From: Heterostelium multicystogenum
Taxonomy: Eukaryota; Evosea; Eumycetozoa; Acytosteliales; Acytosteliaceae
Length of the DNA stretch: 60,415 nt
Assembly: GCA_003667245.1 (NCBI GenBank)
Contig: RCNN01000180.1
Span: 1 to 60,415, forward strand
Reading direction: 5' to 3'
Shown here: in pieces, positions 21,971-34,857 of the stretch
Position numbering within the stretch: position 1 is the stretch's first letter
How the letters are laid out: each line of letters begins with the position of its first letter
Notes under the pieces: generated by a model
Told to the model about the DNA's origin: nothing
Seen by the model: only the letters and a program-made list of their open reading frames with translations
Databases searched by the model: none
Position numbers and translations under genes: made by a program

Positions 21971-23295
21971 TCACTCCTCTGAAGCGCTCTGTTCGTCTTC
22001 AATTTCTTGGTAGTCATGAACAAGATTTTTGACGTCTGCTTCGATTTCGTGAAACTCTCCTGTGCTCATTCCTTCACCAAGGAACCATGATATATAGGAC
22101 CGGCGACCAAAGAGCATCCTGTGACGCCTGAGAATTCTATCGAACAAATGTGAGATTGAAGTGCTACTTTGCTACCATACAAACGGCCTTGTCACCAGTG
22201 ATATCTAAGTCGTCGACGGTAAACTTTGGAGTAGTGTTTAGCCCTACTTTTAATCCTCTTGGAGACCACTCTACGAATTTCATCTTGTTCTTCAATCTCT
22301 CATTTACATAGTCCCTGGCCTTGAAATATTGATATCTCCTCGTAGTACAGGCATGCTGACATTGTCTGTCCCTTTTTATATCCATTTTTTTGATAGACTA
22401 GTAGGTTGGACTGATTGGCAATGGCATCCGTGAGCGACTCCATTGTTATGGGAGTGTGGTTGTTGCTATCTCTACTGATAAAGGGTGCATAGGAAGCAGT
22501 AAGAAAATGCAATCTTGGATAAGCAATTGAAGTTAGGAACTCGATAAGGTCGATGTTGTTGGGGGACTGATGTCTCTTGGCAAGTGTCAATGTGGATATG
22601 GCCTGGGCAATGATACGGTTGATGTGGTCGAACGTTGGGTATCTGATGTTGAGCTGGTTCTGACATATTGCAAAGAGAGTTTGATTGTCCATAGGGATGG
22701 TTAGGTCGCCTTCTATCATTGAGTAGCATGACAAGAGTGTGTTGTATGGCTCTACAATTGGGTCAAAGGTGGAGCCAAACGAAAAGAGCGGAAAATCAAA
22801 CTGGAATTTCTTTGGATAGTCTTGTCTAAGAGAAGATACAACCATGTCGGCCAAGCCCGAGCCTGTGCCACCGGCCACAGCGCGATTGATGATAAATCCT
22901 TCAAACATATCGCAGTCTTCCAGAAGTTTTCTGATGCGATCGTCTATTGATTCTCTGAGTTCGAAGCCATTGCTGTAGCGGCCACATGAATAGATGTTTG
23001 ATGATTCACTATGATTGAACACCATACTATTATGATCAAACAGTGCACCTTGTCGACCTGACTTTATGTAGGACAAGGTGTCATCAGACAGATCGGCAAA
23101 CAGAGCTCTTGGTACAAGTCTTTTGCCCGAGTCCCTTGCTGAAAAAAATGCATCACCAACATGTTGGTCACCTGCAACTCCTTCCACACTACCACCATAT
23201 TGATACTGTTTCTCAGCACAATACAACTCCCAACATGCACTTCCCACTCTTGAGCCTGCTCCACCAATATGTAGAGATATGACTTCACGTGTCAT
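21971..23295 (-). CDS. Highly divergent alpha-tubulin-like protein
   Basis: Tubulin features are present: the N-terminal GTP-binding segment with SACWELYC, the GGTGSGL loop (GGGTGSGF in canonical tubulin), LTASYAPF, and CLYYE-GDINIS in place of the usual C-terminal-domain start. The FVEWSPRGLKVGLN segment and WFLGEGM, then the acidic tail DYQEIEDEQSASEE, also match. NNIDLIEF keeps the alpha-type catalytic Glu that triggers hydrolysis in the next beta subunit. Identity is low elsewhere; the usual K40-loop sequence is replaced and the T3/T5 regions differ. About 440 residues. Two indels are needed, near 22310 and 22165. An AG-rich minor isotype, a specialised tubulin or a fast-evolving paralogue are all possible. 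The gene is divergently oriented from MED15. Confidence 0.85.
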
Positions 23296-23983
23296 ACTTT
23301 ATAATGAATGATAACAACAATAATAACAAATCCCACTAACTATTTAAACAATTAATATTAAAACAAACAAACAACTCTAAACAACCAAAAGTAAAGCCTA
23401 AGATTATTAAAATAATAATACAATACAATACAATATATCTATTATTTTTATAAGGAAATAGATAGATAAATATAAAGTTAGATAAAGAAATGATGGAAAT
23501 TGGTTAGTGAACAAAGACTTTTGATGTTGCTTTTCTGTTCTTAAAATTTTCGAATATTCTATTTGTGTTCAACAAAACACTTCTTAGGTGTTTACTATAA
23601 CTACTACTGTTCCCTCCTCATAGCCTTATCAGTCATTTCTCATATCTTTCATCTTAGTAACAGGTGATGGGAATGCGCATCTTAGAGAGAAATCTTTATA
23701 ATGATCATCATCAACATCATGGAATGGACGAAACATCTAACTTTACGATTATTTTTGCCAAACCAATCTTATTATTAATGAATACAGTATGGTGCGTTGT
23801 GTGATGTTTTTTAAAAATTATTAATAATAAAACAGAAAAATTCAAATTATAAATTAAAGTGAGTGAAAACAACCAAACTTCATTATCATTCACTTGTAAG
23901 ATCTCAAGTGAGAGAGAGGGCACACGCACCCAAACATTGATTAGACAGACTGCTAGCTAGCTACTTTATAGATAGCATGAGTG
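23296..23983. other. Divergent promoter region between tubulin-like gene and MED15
   Basis: AT-rich, with ATACA repeats near 23420 and T-rich stretches. The part nearest MED15 (23880-23983) has less AT and may be 5' UTR. No other gene is seen. Confidence 0.45.
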
Positions 23984-26900
23984 ATGGAGGACTGGAGAAG
24001 TACTATTAAAGATTTCGAACGTCAAGAGTTGGTGCAACGATTGTATGTATTCCTATAGGTTATTACTTCGTTATTATTCATCATCCATCATATCCATCAT
24101 ATCCATCATCGGATATCAGATGTGGATAGATGGTGGATAGATGTATGTACTCATTGACATTGATACTAATAACTGGATGAATATAAAGTGCTCAATTGCT
24201 TCGGAATGACAAGAATGAAGGAACTAAACTATATGAGAAAGCGAATGCTCTTGAAAAGAAAATATTTGCTGGAACTCATGAATCTGTAAATATCCCTTGA
24301 TGCATTTTTAATAGACAATAGACAGTAGCTAACTATCCTATCTGTATTACTATGTAGAAAGAAAAATATATCGAAGCCATAGCTAAGATTGTTGTGGCAC
24401 TTGAAACTCAACAGAAACAACAACAACAGCAACAGCAGCAGCAACAGCAGCAGCAACAACAGCAACAACCAATGCAACAGCAACAGCCAATGCAGCATCA
24501 GCAGCAACAGCCAATGCAGCAGCAATCAATGTTGCCACAGCAGCAGCAACAACAAAATATGCAGCAGCAACAACAACCAATACAACAACAGCAACCAATG
24601 CAACAACCAATGTTGCCACAACAGCCACTACAACAACAACAACCAATACAACAACAGCAACCGATGCAACAACAACCACAGCAACAGCCAATGCAGCAGC
24701 AGTATCAACAACCAATGCAACAGCAACAGGTTAATGGACATATCAATATGCAACAGCCAATGCAACAGCAACAACCTCACCCACAGAATATAAATCAAAT
24801 TACACCTAATTTTCAAAACCAATATAATCAAAACATGATGCCTCAACAGCATCAGCCACAGCAAATACAAAACCCTAATTTCAACCAACAGCAACAACAA
24901 CACGTTCCAGTTGAACACAGCGGAACAGCTACAGTAAATACACAAAGCCCACATATATTTAATGGCCCTGGACAGCCACAACAACAGCAGCAACCGCAGC
25001 AACAGGGACAAAGAGTAATGTCTCAACCTGGACAGTCTCCAATGATGAATTTACAACCAAATCAACCAAATCAACCAGGACAACCTGTACAACCTGTACA
25101 ACCAGGACAACCTGGACAGCCTCCACAAGGACAACCTTCACAGGGATTTCAAAATTTAAAACAATTGGCGGCCAGCAGTCCTCCTCTTGCTCAGCTACTT
25201 ACAGCATACCAAGCAAAAACAACCAAATACAAAGAGTATGAAAAGAATCCAGCTTTCGCTGCTGAGGTTGAACAACTAAGAGCCGAAATACCTAAATTAC
25301 AGGCCCAAATCCAAACATTGGCCAGAATGTTAACTCAACAACAACAGCAGCAGCAGCAACAACAACAACAACAACAACAGCAACAACAACCAAATTTAAA
25401 TATGCCGATACAAGCTGCTCATCCTAACACAACATCAAATATGCCTCCCCTTCCAACAGGGAAAATAGCAGCTAAACCTCAAGCTGCTCCCTCAAACGCA
25501 CCCAATACTGCTCCAAATGCTGGTATTGTTGGTGGAACAGCCGTGCAACCTCCTCTTCTAAACAGAGGAGGTCAGCCACCACCTAATCCATTTCAACCAG
25601 GCGCCCCATCGCCCATTGTAATGACACCAAACACACCTACAGCAAAATTCATGCCAAATGTTAACACAGCACAACCAAATCAGCAGCCAACTATCCAACA
25701 ACCACAGACTATGCCACCAAACCCACAACCATCACCACATCTTCCAACTAAACCAATGGTACCAATTAACGATCAAAAATATTGGGAATCCATCAAAAAG
25801 CTCAAATCAATCGTTCCAACAGTTGAGCCCATTATCCTTAATGTAGATTCACAAAATCCACAAATGGCACACAACAGAAAGCGTCTTTTGGATCTCATTC
25901 AGCTCGTCAAGCAAACAACAGACACACCTCTCATCAAATATGAGGAGCTTGAAAATGGTGAGAAAATGCTAATTACAATTTATAATGTAAGTAATATAGA
26001 TAATTATAGAACGTTCTAGTGTACTAACATCTCGATCCTCAACAGAATTTACAAAATGAAGAACAACATATGAAAACTTTATCAACTCACTCAATTCTAT
26101 ATCAAATGATACAATGCTGTCAATTGAAAAGGACATTCTGTCAACATTCGAGAGATCGAAGCGATTCATTTCGGACTCTTATTTGGATAGAGCTGGTGGT
26201 GTAACCTCTCGAACTCATATGCTTTGGTTCAAGAACCCAATTCTTCACAATCCATTTACAGATGCACCTCCCAGCAAGGATATCACCCCAAAGCGTAAAT
26301 CCTATGTCGGTAGCCTCTCTTTCCCTGAACTATACAAAAAACAGCGTAGTGAAATAGATCCACACGAAAAGAAAAAAACTTTCATCAAAGAGTTGAAGAA
26401 TGATCTAATCAAGAAATCGAAATTGGACAACACTCTTTTGCCTGCTACTTTAATAGACAATGATGTAAGTGATCAGTACTAAATTCTCATTGACTATATT
26501 TATTAATGGCTTTGTTTTTTTAGACAATTGTCATTGCTGAATTGTACAGTAATCATTCACAGAATTTATATATTCATTTCCAAACATCTGAAGTATCTCC
26601 ATTATGGAAAGGCTCTAAATCAAATCCACCTCTTTTCATTCAAAATACACCTTCAATTCAAATTTCAACGGACGCCGAGCTTTATTTAGTTCAACCTCTA
26701 TGCAATTGGCAGTGGGAAAACGCAGACTCTATTCTGGCGTACTACAAACGATCACTGGTCAGAGGCGATCGTATCAAACAGGAAATCAAATCAGCTGCTG
26801 AACGTAATCTTTATACTATCGAAACGTTACTTGATGAGAAGGATTCTTCTCTAAAAATTCGTTTTACATTTACCCGTGAGTCAAAAAGACCACCTCTTAC

Positions 26901-27168
26901 CATCATCATCGAGGTACCCGATGCATACCCAAGTCAGCCAGTACAATTCTCCTTTCCTCCAGAATATGAAATTTCACCTTTCCTCAAGAATATTCAGAAA
27001 TCAATGTTCAATGAGCTTTCGAAACTACAACAAAAAGAACAACAACAACAACAAAACATTCCACCCGCCGCCAACAACTTAGAAAAACCTGAAAAAACAG
27101 AATCAATTGGAAATATAACTGATATTTTAGATATATTTGAAGAATCAATTTCTAATTTAACAATTTAA
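23984..27168 (+). CDS. med15: Mediator complex subunit 15 (KIX domain, poly-Q)
   Basis: MED15 is the Mediator tail subunit that docks transcription activators through its KIX domain. Exons: 23984-24042, 24189-24285, 24358-25986, 26046-26464 and 26524-27168, with in-phase GT-AG introns. The first two exons and the start of the third encode a KIX domain: MEDWRSTIKDFERQELVQR, LLRNDKNEGTKLYEKANALE, then KEKYIEAIAKIVVALETQQ. This is followed by ~270 residues of Gln-rich sequence with QQPMQQQ-type repeats and a second poly-Q run near 25335-25390. The C-terminal part (AELYSNHSQNLYIHF; CNWQWENADSILAYYKRSLVRGD; VPDAYPSQPVQFSFP) fits the conserved MED15 C-terminal domain. One A appears missing in an AAAA run near 26074. 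Length about 1,000 residues. The KIX part is too short per exon to show as an ORF. Confidence 0.88.
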
Positions 27169-27480
27169 TAATAATTGTAAATAAATAAATAATAAATAAA
27201 AATTAAATAAAATTAGAAGGGAAACTAATGGATCTGAGAAAATAAATTTCTCCCATTCCATTGGAACTGAGAAAAATCCAATAAATAATTATTTTTGTTT
27301 TTATTTTTCTTTTTGGCAAAAGTAATGAACACTAATGTAAAAAAGAATAAGCATTTTCAAAATGAAAACATTTTAGAATTAGACAATGTGCAGATCTGAA
27401 AAGTAAAGTATAAAATTCATCTGAAATGTTAGTCTATTTCCAAATTGAACTAAATTTATATATTTTTATCAACATAGAAA
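27169..27480. other. Intergenic, AT-rich
   Basis: MED15 3' UTR and the 5' side of the acyltransferase fragment. No ketosynthase sequence was found here, which matters for the next entry. Confidence 0.45.
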
Positions 27481-28807
27481 AAAATATATCATTCCATTTG
27501 GTTCAAATTCAAAGTCTGATTTGGAATGTGGTTTAAATGCTCTTAAAGATAGATCAGGTGATCAATTATCATTTTTGGATTTTGTAATCGGTCAATCTTC
27601 AAAAGATTTAAATGGATATTCTTTTAGAAAGATAATTGTTGCATCTGATTGGGATGATTTCCATCAACAACTGGATCAAGTAAAAGAATCGGTTTCTGAA
27701 GTTACTTCAACACTAAATAAACAAGTAATTATGGTTGTGAGTGGTCAAGGATATCAAACACCTGAAATGGGAAATATGCTTTACAACTCCGATCCAATCT
27801 ACAGATCTATTGTCGATCGAATAGATATGTGCTTTAAGGATTTCACTGGATTTAGTATTCTTGAAAAGTTGAAAAACACACCTTCCGACAAAAAAGAGAT
27901 ATTCTTTGACCAAACTATTGGACAGCCATCTCTACTGATGTTCCATATCGGAATGATTGAACTATACAGACATTATGGCGTCGAAGCTGACATAACATTA
28001 GGACAAAGGTAAATCCGATATTTATAAATACTGTAAAATTAAATATTCTAATTTCTTTGTTTAGTTTTTGGTGAGATAACTGCTGCTTATGTTGCAGGTT
28101 GTATCCCACTCGAAGAAGCAGTTAAAATTATCTACCATAGATCGATTATCAAAAGTAACGATGATAGCATTGGAAAGATGATGCTCATTAGAATGAGTCA
28201 CAAGGAGTTCGTTGAAAAGTACAGTGAACAATTTCCAACTATAGAAATCATTTGTTACAATGCGCCTACCCTATTCTTTGTATGTGATAGCCCAGAGGAA
28301 ATTGACAAACTCAAGTTGGTATTGGAACGTGAGCATATTGGATCAATTGATTCTTTGCTACCTGGATCCTTCCACTCAAGAAAGCAAAAGGTACTCAAAC
28401 CTCAGATCCTGTCAGCATTATCTCCAATGGCTAATGCTGAGTCACCAAAAATCAAATGGTATTCGACTGTATCTGGAGATTTGTACACCGAACGTTTCAG
28501 CCCAAAATATGTTTACGATAACCTCAGAAGACCTGTCAGGTTTGAACAAGCTTTGAATGCCCTAGAAAGAGATATTAAAGATAGTTTCAACGATTATGTT
28601 TTCCTGGAGATTTCACCACGTCCAGTTTATAGCAAGCAAATCAAAGCATGTATAGAACAATTCCAATCGATGATATGTCCAATTCAAGTGGGGAAAGATG
28701 AAAGAACATCATTCTTGGAGTCACTGGGACTCCTCTTTTGTAGTGGAGTAAAAGTAGACTTTACCAAACAATTCACCAATGAAGAAATAGTTCTATTTTT
28801 TTTCTAA
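27481..28807 (+). pseudogene. Solo polyketide-synthase acyltransferase (AT) fragment
   Basis: The sequence begins at the linker that follows a ketosynthase domain (YIIPFGSNSKSDLECG) directly after an AG, then runs through a full AT domain. Seen are VMVVSGQGYQTPEMG, FFDQTIGQPSLLMFHIG, the nucleophile site GQSFGE (GHSxGE in most AT domains), IICYNAPTLFFVC, the PGSFHSRK block with the catalytic His, and FLEISPRPVYSKQI. An intron begins at 28010; the acceptor near 28065 leaves one base too many in a T run. It stops at 28807, just before a dehydratase would start. There is no ATG in frame at the 5' end and no ketosynthase upstream. A relic cut from a large pks gene is most likely; a trans-acting AT is less likely. 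Confidence 0.65.
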
Positions 28808-28837
28808 AATAAAGAACTAATAAGATACTTTAATACT

Positions 28838-30380
28838 CTATCTGCTGATTGGACTATGTCCTGTCCAATCGATTTTATTATCTATTTCCTTTACAAAATT
28901 ATCGCAATCACCTAAATATACATAATCAAATTCGTGAGGTTGACCAACAATCTCTCTATTTATAAGTATCTGTGGTATCTTGGAATCCAAGATCTCTGGG
29001 ATTAGCGCAACTGGATGAACTTTCAGTGAAGAACCCATGACAATGAGTAGATCAACGTTGTCACGGTCGAGTCCAAAACACTGCTCGAATCTATCTGGTA
29101 GATTCTCTCCAAAGAAGACTATGTCTGGCTTCATAAATGATGTATTATTATTACAATTTACACAATAGGGTATCTCTTGTTTCATGATGGTCTCTCGCAG
29201 CTCTGTGCCATCGATAGTGGTGCGACATGTTACGCAGGTGGCGGTTTTAAAAGATCCGTGGCAATTGACCAACTTCTCAGAAGTGATGCCAACGATGTGC
29301 TCAAGTGTGTCTATATTCTGGGTGTAGTTTCTCAGTAGCTTTCCATGCTCGTCCAGCTTCTTTAGGAAATAGTGAGTGGGTGAAGGCTTGTGAGTTCCTG
29401 GATATATCTCTTTGGCAAACTCAAAGAATGGACGTGGATCCTCACGAAGGTAGTTGATGTCAAATAGCGACTCGGGCTCAGGTAAATTGTATTTTTTCTC
29501 GATGGAGTCGTAGACACCTCCTTTAGAACGGAAATCTGGTATTCCGCAGGAAACACTGACACCAGCACCAGTGACAACAACAATATTTTTACATTTAGAA
29601 ATTAAATTTACAGCGTCTTCAAAGGAGTTGATATGCTCCAATTTTCTACGGAAAGGTCTACAAAACTGCTTATACTTGACATAATTAAAGAATAAATGCA
29701 ATGCTATTCTTTTCTTTGTTAGATAGGATGTAATTAATCCCCATACATCATCTTCACCATCTTCTAATTCCAACTTCTAAAATTCACAAAGTTAGTTTCG
29801 ACTTGGAAAAATAAAAACATTCCGGATATTAATTGATTGAACTTACAAATCCAAGATCCTTGGTAAATTTAACTGGATCAACACCTTTAGCCCTGCTTTC
29901 TTCAATATGTCCCAGTATCATTGTCCTGGCAACATTTAAAAGATCACTTTGATCGTCAACTAAATTCGAGTCCAAAGCCAGCTTGAGATTGGACTCTGTT
30001 TCGCTACTCTGCTCTTCATCGCTACTGCTGTCGTCGTCGTCATCGTTGTCGTCCTCATCTTCATCTTCGTTATTGTAGTCGGTGCTCTCCACAATAGTCT
30101 CGCCATCAGACAACTCACTGGCCAAATGCTCGTGGATTTCCTGGCCAATATCCACATCACTATTATGATTACTCAGGTTATGCAAATTATTTTCATCCAC
30201 TGCACAGCAGCCAATATTGTCAGCTACTTCGACTTCACTTTCGGCCTTGTCATTTCCATAATGATGATGACCATTTCCATTACCATTTTCTCCATTTGCA
30301 AAACCATTATTTACATCTCTATTTTCATATTTTCTATATTTAGAAAGCCCATCAACAACAACAACATTTTCATTAGTCAT
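28838..30380 (-). CDS. Sir2 family NAD-dependent protein deacetylase, SIRT1-type
   Basis: Exon 1 is 29846-30380 and exon 2 is 28838-29776 (69-nt intron, in phase). Residues 1-~160 are acidic and disordered with a DEDEDDNDDDDDSSSDEE run. The Sir2 core follows: VVVTGAGVSVSCGIPDFRS (NAD loop), YTQNIDTLEHIVGI (catalytic region with the Asn-Ile-Asp motif), then CHGSF with the catalytic His, a CVTC...CVNC zinc ribbon, FFGENLPDRF, VMGSSLKVHPVALIP and ILINREIVG. The match to vertebrate SIRT1 is much stronger than to SIRT2 or SIRT3. Total 490 residues. The start at 30380 (MTNENVVV) was chosen over an upstream in-frame Met at 30443, which would add a Phe-rich stretch encoded by a T/A-run UTR. No frameshift. 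Confidence 0.92.
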
Positions 30381-31179
30381 TTTGTTTTGACAAAATAATG
30401 AATTTTTTTTTGAAAAAAAACAAAAAAAAAACCATTTATCCATACATACACTTTTTTCTCACAATAGAGTGCTTTGTTTTCATGAGTGAGTTGTTGTTCT
30501 CTTGCTTCTTCTACTTCCTCTAACCCTCTTTTATTCATTTTATAAAAATAATATATATCTATATCTATTATTATAGTATTTTTAAAATTATCTACAAATA
30601 TATATATATATCTAAATAAAACTATAAACTTTTAAAAACAAAGAGAGAGAAAAGGTATACGGTAATTCAATTTTTATTGTTTTTGTTAAAATTTTTGAAT
30701 TTTGAAAATTAATATTTTTCAATTCACCCAATTTATATTTAAAGTTGGTTAAAAAAACCAATTTTTAAAGAGTTGTTGTTTATTACTGTGAGGCACCATT
30801 TTTTTATTAAATTTTTATATCCTGCTTTTAAAAAAAAAACAAAACATGTTTCCAGGTTTTGTTTGCACTTTATGAAAATTAAATAAATAAAATCAAATAT
30901 ATTTAATATTTATAAATTGAAATCAATTATTATTATTATTCTTAGTATTATTATCAAAGAAATAAGATTAGAAATCTAAAAAATTTATATATTTATTGAA
31001 TTGGTGATTTCAGTTTTATTTGGTTGTATGTCACTTAGGATTTCCACTTTTCCATGGTGATTGTCCACTAAAAATCAATTTTTTAAAAAATTAATGATAC
31101 TCTTGATTTTAATAAAAGTTTTGATGAATTTGTAATTTAGCACATCTGATCATTTATTATTATTATGAGATAAATTAAT
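30381..31179. other. 800 bp AT-rich divergent promoter region
   Basis: Between the sirtuin (minus) and EIPR1 (plus). Contains (TA)n near 30600, A and T runs, and ATTATT repeats at 30926-30950. Nothing coding. Confidence 0.5.
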
Positions 31180-32632
31180 ATGTTTAACAGTAATAGTAAC
31201 GTTAGTGTCAATGTACAGTCGACCAATGTCTATGGTCTACTTTGAAGTCTAGAGCGATCTCTCTGATCAGCGCCGATCAAGACTCCAATAGATTCTTGGT
31301 TGGAACCCAGCTTAAAAGAAGAGAATGAAGTATGTCTCGATTGTATGATGTTGTTGATTGACACTTGTTCATTCAGCGTTGATTGACCATTTATTATTAT
31401 TCCACAATTGTAGGTCAGATTGATTGAAGTCAAGGACAATGAGGGTATTACCTGTGGATCTGTATTCTCGCATCCCAAAGAGATCTGGTCCATCACATCG
31501 TGTACCTATGATGTAGATTCATTCTTCACAGTATATAACACTGGTTCTGAATACAAGTCATCTTGTTGGAAGATGAACCATGAGGCCAGCACTCTATCAG
31601 AGACATTCGAGTTGAAAGGTCACCAAGGTATGATCAAACCAATCCTGTGTTGACCCTTCAGAGACAGACAATTATATAATATCACTTGACGATTCTACAA
31701 TACGTCTTTTGGTCAAATTTAAATGAAACTCCAACCTGTATGTATATTCCCTACTCCAATAGCTCCTTTATCAGCCCTTGCACGCTAACCAATTGAATTA
31801 TATATAGGTCGTTAAAATCAATTGGTAATCTCAATAAACTCACAGCAGGATCAATCAATCCAAACATACCTAATCAACTGGCAACTTCAAATGATGTTAA
31901 TATTAAAGGATGGGATTTCAGAAGTGGAAAAGTATGTTAGTTTGAAACAGCACTGATTTAGGAGGATGGTAGTATCTAATCAACTTTATCTACAATATCA
32001 AATAGAGAAACATTCAAGATCGATAAAGCTCATAGTGAGCTGATTAGAGACATAGACTTAACCCAAATAAGCCATATATTTTGTTATCAGCAGGTGATGA
32101 TGTAGATTGAAGTTTTGGGATACTCGTTATCACGAGGAGCCAGTGAAAATGTTCTCTGGTCACAATCACTGGATTTGGAATGCCAAGTTCAACAAGTATC
32201 ACGATCAATTGGTTATCACCTCGAGCAGCGATAACACTGTAAATCTATGGCATGTCTATTCAATCTCCTCCGCCATGCAGGACCAAAAAGAATAACACAA
32301 ACTCAAGCAGTCCAAACATCGAAGGTCAATCAAGCGAACAACAACCATCATCACAGCAATCACACATTTCATCTACAGGTGGTAAAACAAAGTAAATATA
32401 TGCCTCACATCCATGATCGATCAATGCCAACAAACATAACTAACCAAATCAATCCTATTGTAGCAAGAGAAAAGAAGATAAACTCATCAAGACATTTGAA
32501 GAACATGAAGATAGTGTCTACAGTGTGTGCTGGGGATCCAGTAATTTTATGTTTGCTTCGTTATCATATGATGGAAGAGTTGTTATCAATAATGTACCAA
32601 AAGAATATGCTGATTTATTAACGATCGAATAA
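31180..32632 (+). CDS. eipr1: EARP/GARP-interacting protein 1 (EIPR1/TSSC1), WD40
   Basis: EIPR1 is a WD40 propeller that binds the EARP tethering complex on recycling endosomes and acts in dense-core vesicle and endosome traffic. Matches: VYGL near the N-terminus, RFLVGTQ, then after an 84-nt intron (31330-31413) [21 protein letters not shown], then [65 protein letters not shown] and a final repeat with EEHEDSVY and [12 protein letters not shown]. It stops at 32632. Frame changes are needed near 31245, 31655, 32100 and 32400, and several short introns lie in the middle, so exon limits there are approximate. Confidence 0.8.
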
Positions 32633-32699
32633 ATACAAGTAAAAATACAATACTATAATCTATGATTCGGATTATCTCGACCAGATGATATTCTTATCT

Positions 32700-34282
32700 T
32701 CAAAAGATATAAGAGAAATCAATAAATCCATCTGCATTGGTAATCTTGCTTTTAAGTCGGTCGCCAAGAAGTAAGAAGTGCTCATCTGATATTCTTCGAC
32801 AAACTGTTCCCAATCCATAGGTGTACTGAATGGTGGTAATGGTCAAGGGAAGAGAAGAGATTGGGTTTGCCTTGATGAAATCATAGTGGGCTATCTGAAT
32901 CTCCTTGAGAGATGCCGGTAAGCATCCAGGGGGAAGCTTTTGTACAAACTTGTATCCGAAACGTACTTTTTTCAAGTTGGGTGAAGTGATCCAACTTTTA
33001 GTGGTTGATTAAAGTTTGAACCAAGTCTGAGATTCTCCAATGAATTTGGAAGGAGTCCAGGAGGAAGTGGGTGATCCCACTGGTCACCAAGTACCAGCTC
33101 ACGAAGTGTCTGGGGAAAAACGCCAATATCCAAAGGTGACTTAAAGAGGATACCTAACTGGAGCTTTTCAAGCTTTGATGGGAGGTATCCAATTGGCAGT
33201 GGCTTTGTCAATCCTGACAAATCGAGATCCACCACTGACTCTGGGATTGTTCCGACTATTGGAGGGTGAACTTGCAACATGGAGCAGAGATTCAGCTTTT
33301 CTACGCCGTCTGGGATCATACCTTTTTCTAGGTCCTGCATTAGTGGACCAAACTCCAACTCCTTGATGGTGGGTGGGATTGATCCAACCTTGATTGTTTG
33401 ATCACGAAGACTAATCAATCGATCATGTTAACAGTTGGTGGTATTAGGTGTAGATAGTTGACGGGATATTTGATACTTTAGTAATATTCTCTGTAATAAC
33501 TCCTGGGAGTAACTGGCAGAGGATGTGGTGACCAAGTGAAAGATGCTTCAAAGAACGGGGCAATACTCCAGGTTGGATGGTGTATGAATAGTCAAAACCA
33601 ATCCATAACTCCTCCAAAGTGTCGGGTAGGTCTCCCGCGTTAATGGGTTGGTTAAAAGACTTTCCAAAGTAGAGATTTTTCAGCTTTTTGGGAGGGTGGT
33701 TGGTGTGAGAGGGTGGTTGTAGTCGGGTGGCAATCTAATCCATGTAATCGTCTCATTGTCGTGGATGTTCAATTGCTCGAGGGGAATATTAACTTTATCT
33801 CCAAACTGAAGAAAATAGACATTCGGGGGTATTGGGTCTACTCCAGCAATCAAAAAGTAATCCAAGTTAAGCCAGCTAAAAACATCGCGCTCCTTTTCAT
33901 CGGAAACAATCATGGCAGTGCATTTATTCTTGATCTTCAAAGAGTATTCCATTTGCTTCAGATGTGATTTCAAAATGCGGTTGTGCTTGAAGTTCTCTAT
34001 TGAGGTGATTGGCACAATCTTGGTATTGAACAACAAGAAATATTCCTTTTCAGAAAACCATTTCTTGCACACCAAAGTCAATATGACTCTATCAATATTT
34101 TCATCCAAATGATCCAATATCTTTTGCAACAATACATGTGATAGATTTACAAATGGATGACTTGAATTATCAATAGAGTTATTATTGTCATCATTATTAT
34201 TATTATTGTTATTGTTGTTGTTGTTATTATTGAATTCACTGTCATCATTTAGATTGTCAGAATTACTATTATTATTACCCAT
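32700..34282 (-). CDS. F-box/FNIP-repeat protein
   Basis: This is a member of the large dictyostelid FNIP family, whose leucine-rich-like repeats are named for the Phe-Asn-Ile/Gln-Pro motif. It probably acts as a substrate receptor for SCF ubiquitin ligases. After a poly-Asn N-terminus, an F-box is visible (FVNLSHVLLQKILDHLDENI). FNIP repeats follow: KNLYFGKSFNQPINAGDLP, LEELWIGFDY, LRLGSNFNQPLKVGSL and others. Frame changes are needed near 33690, 33440 and 32970. The first two lie in G/T-rich repeat sequence. About 520 residues. The repeats are variable, so partner and substrate cannot be inferred. Confidence 0.8.
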
Positions 34283-34857
34283 CTTTTAAGTAGATGATTT
34301 ATGCTAAGATGTATATTGTGGTATTTATCAACTTAATCTGATGGATGTTGAAAAATGAAAAGTCTTTATATCAATGAATGAAACAGGTTGACAACACCTC
34401 CTGGAATGGACTATATTTGCAAATATGATATGATTAATAAAAATAAATTAATTTAATATTAATCATTACATCAGCATTGACTTCATGAAAAACATAGACA
34501 ACACACCACCCTTTAAAAGAAAACAAGTGTTCGTTAGGTGGTGCCTAAATCAAAAAAAGATCATATAATTGGGGGTTATAAATCAATGGAAATTTTTAAA
34601 TTAGTTTAGTTTGACACAGCCAACTTAAAAGATTAATTCTAAATTCTATGAAAGATATTGCTTGAAATATTGTTGGTATCATTATACTACTTTTGGTATT
34701 GATTATGATTGATGACAAAAGTATGCATTCATTCTTGTAAATTTACAAGTTTACTTATACTACTAATAAATTTTGATTTGTAAATAAAAAGTTTTAAATA
34801 TATATGATACTTATTTTGATTTATACTATTTACTATATTATTAATTTATTATTATTA
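34283..34857. other. Intergenic, AT-rich
   Basis: Upstream of the F-box/FNIP gene and downstream of mL43. No gene or notable structure seen. Confidence 0.45.

Noticed and set aside
22440..22455. DUSE-like CCCATAAC on the minus strand
   Set aside because: It lies inside the tubulin coding sequence and nothing resembling a small RNA follows.
24383..24715. Val/Ala-rich minus-strand and Asn/Ser-rich plus-strand ORFs in the MED15 poly-Q region
   Set aside because: CAA/CAG repeats stay open in several frames. Only the poly-Q frame connects to the KIX exons and the C-terminal domain.
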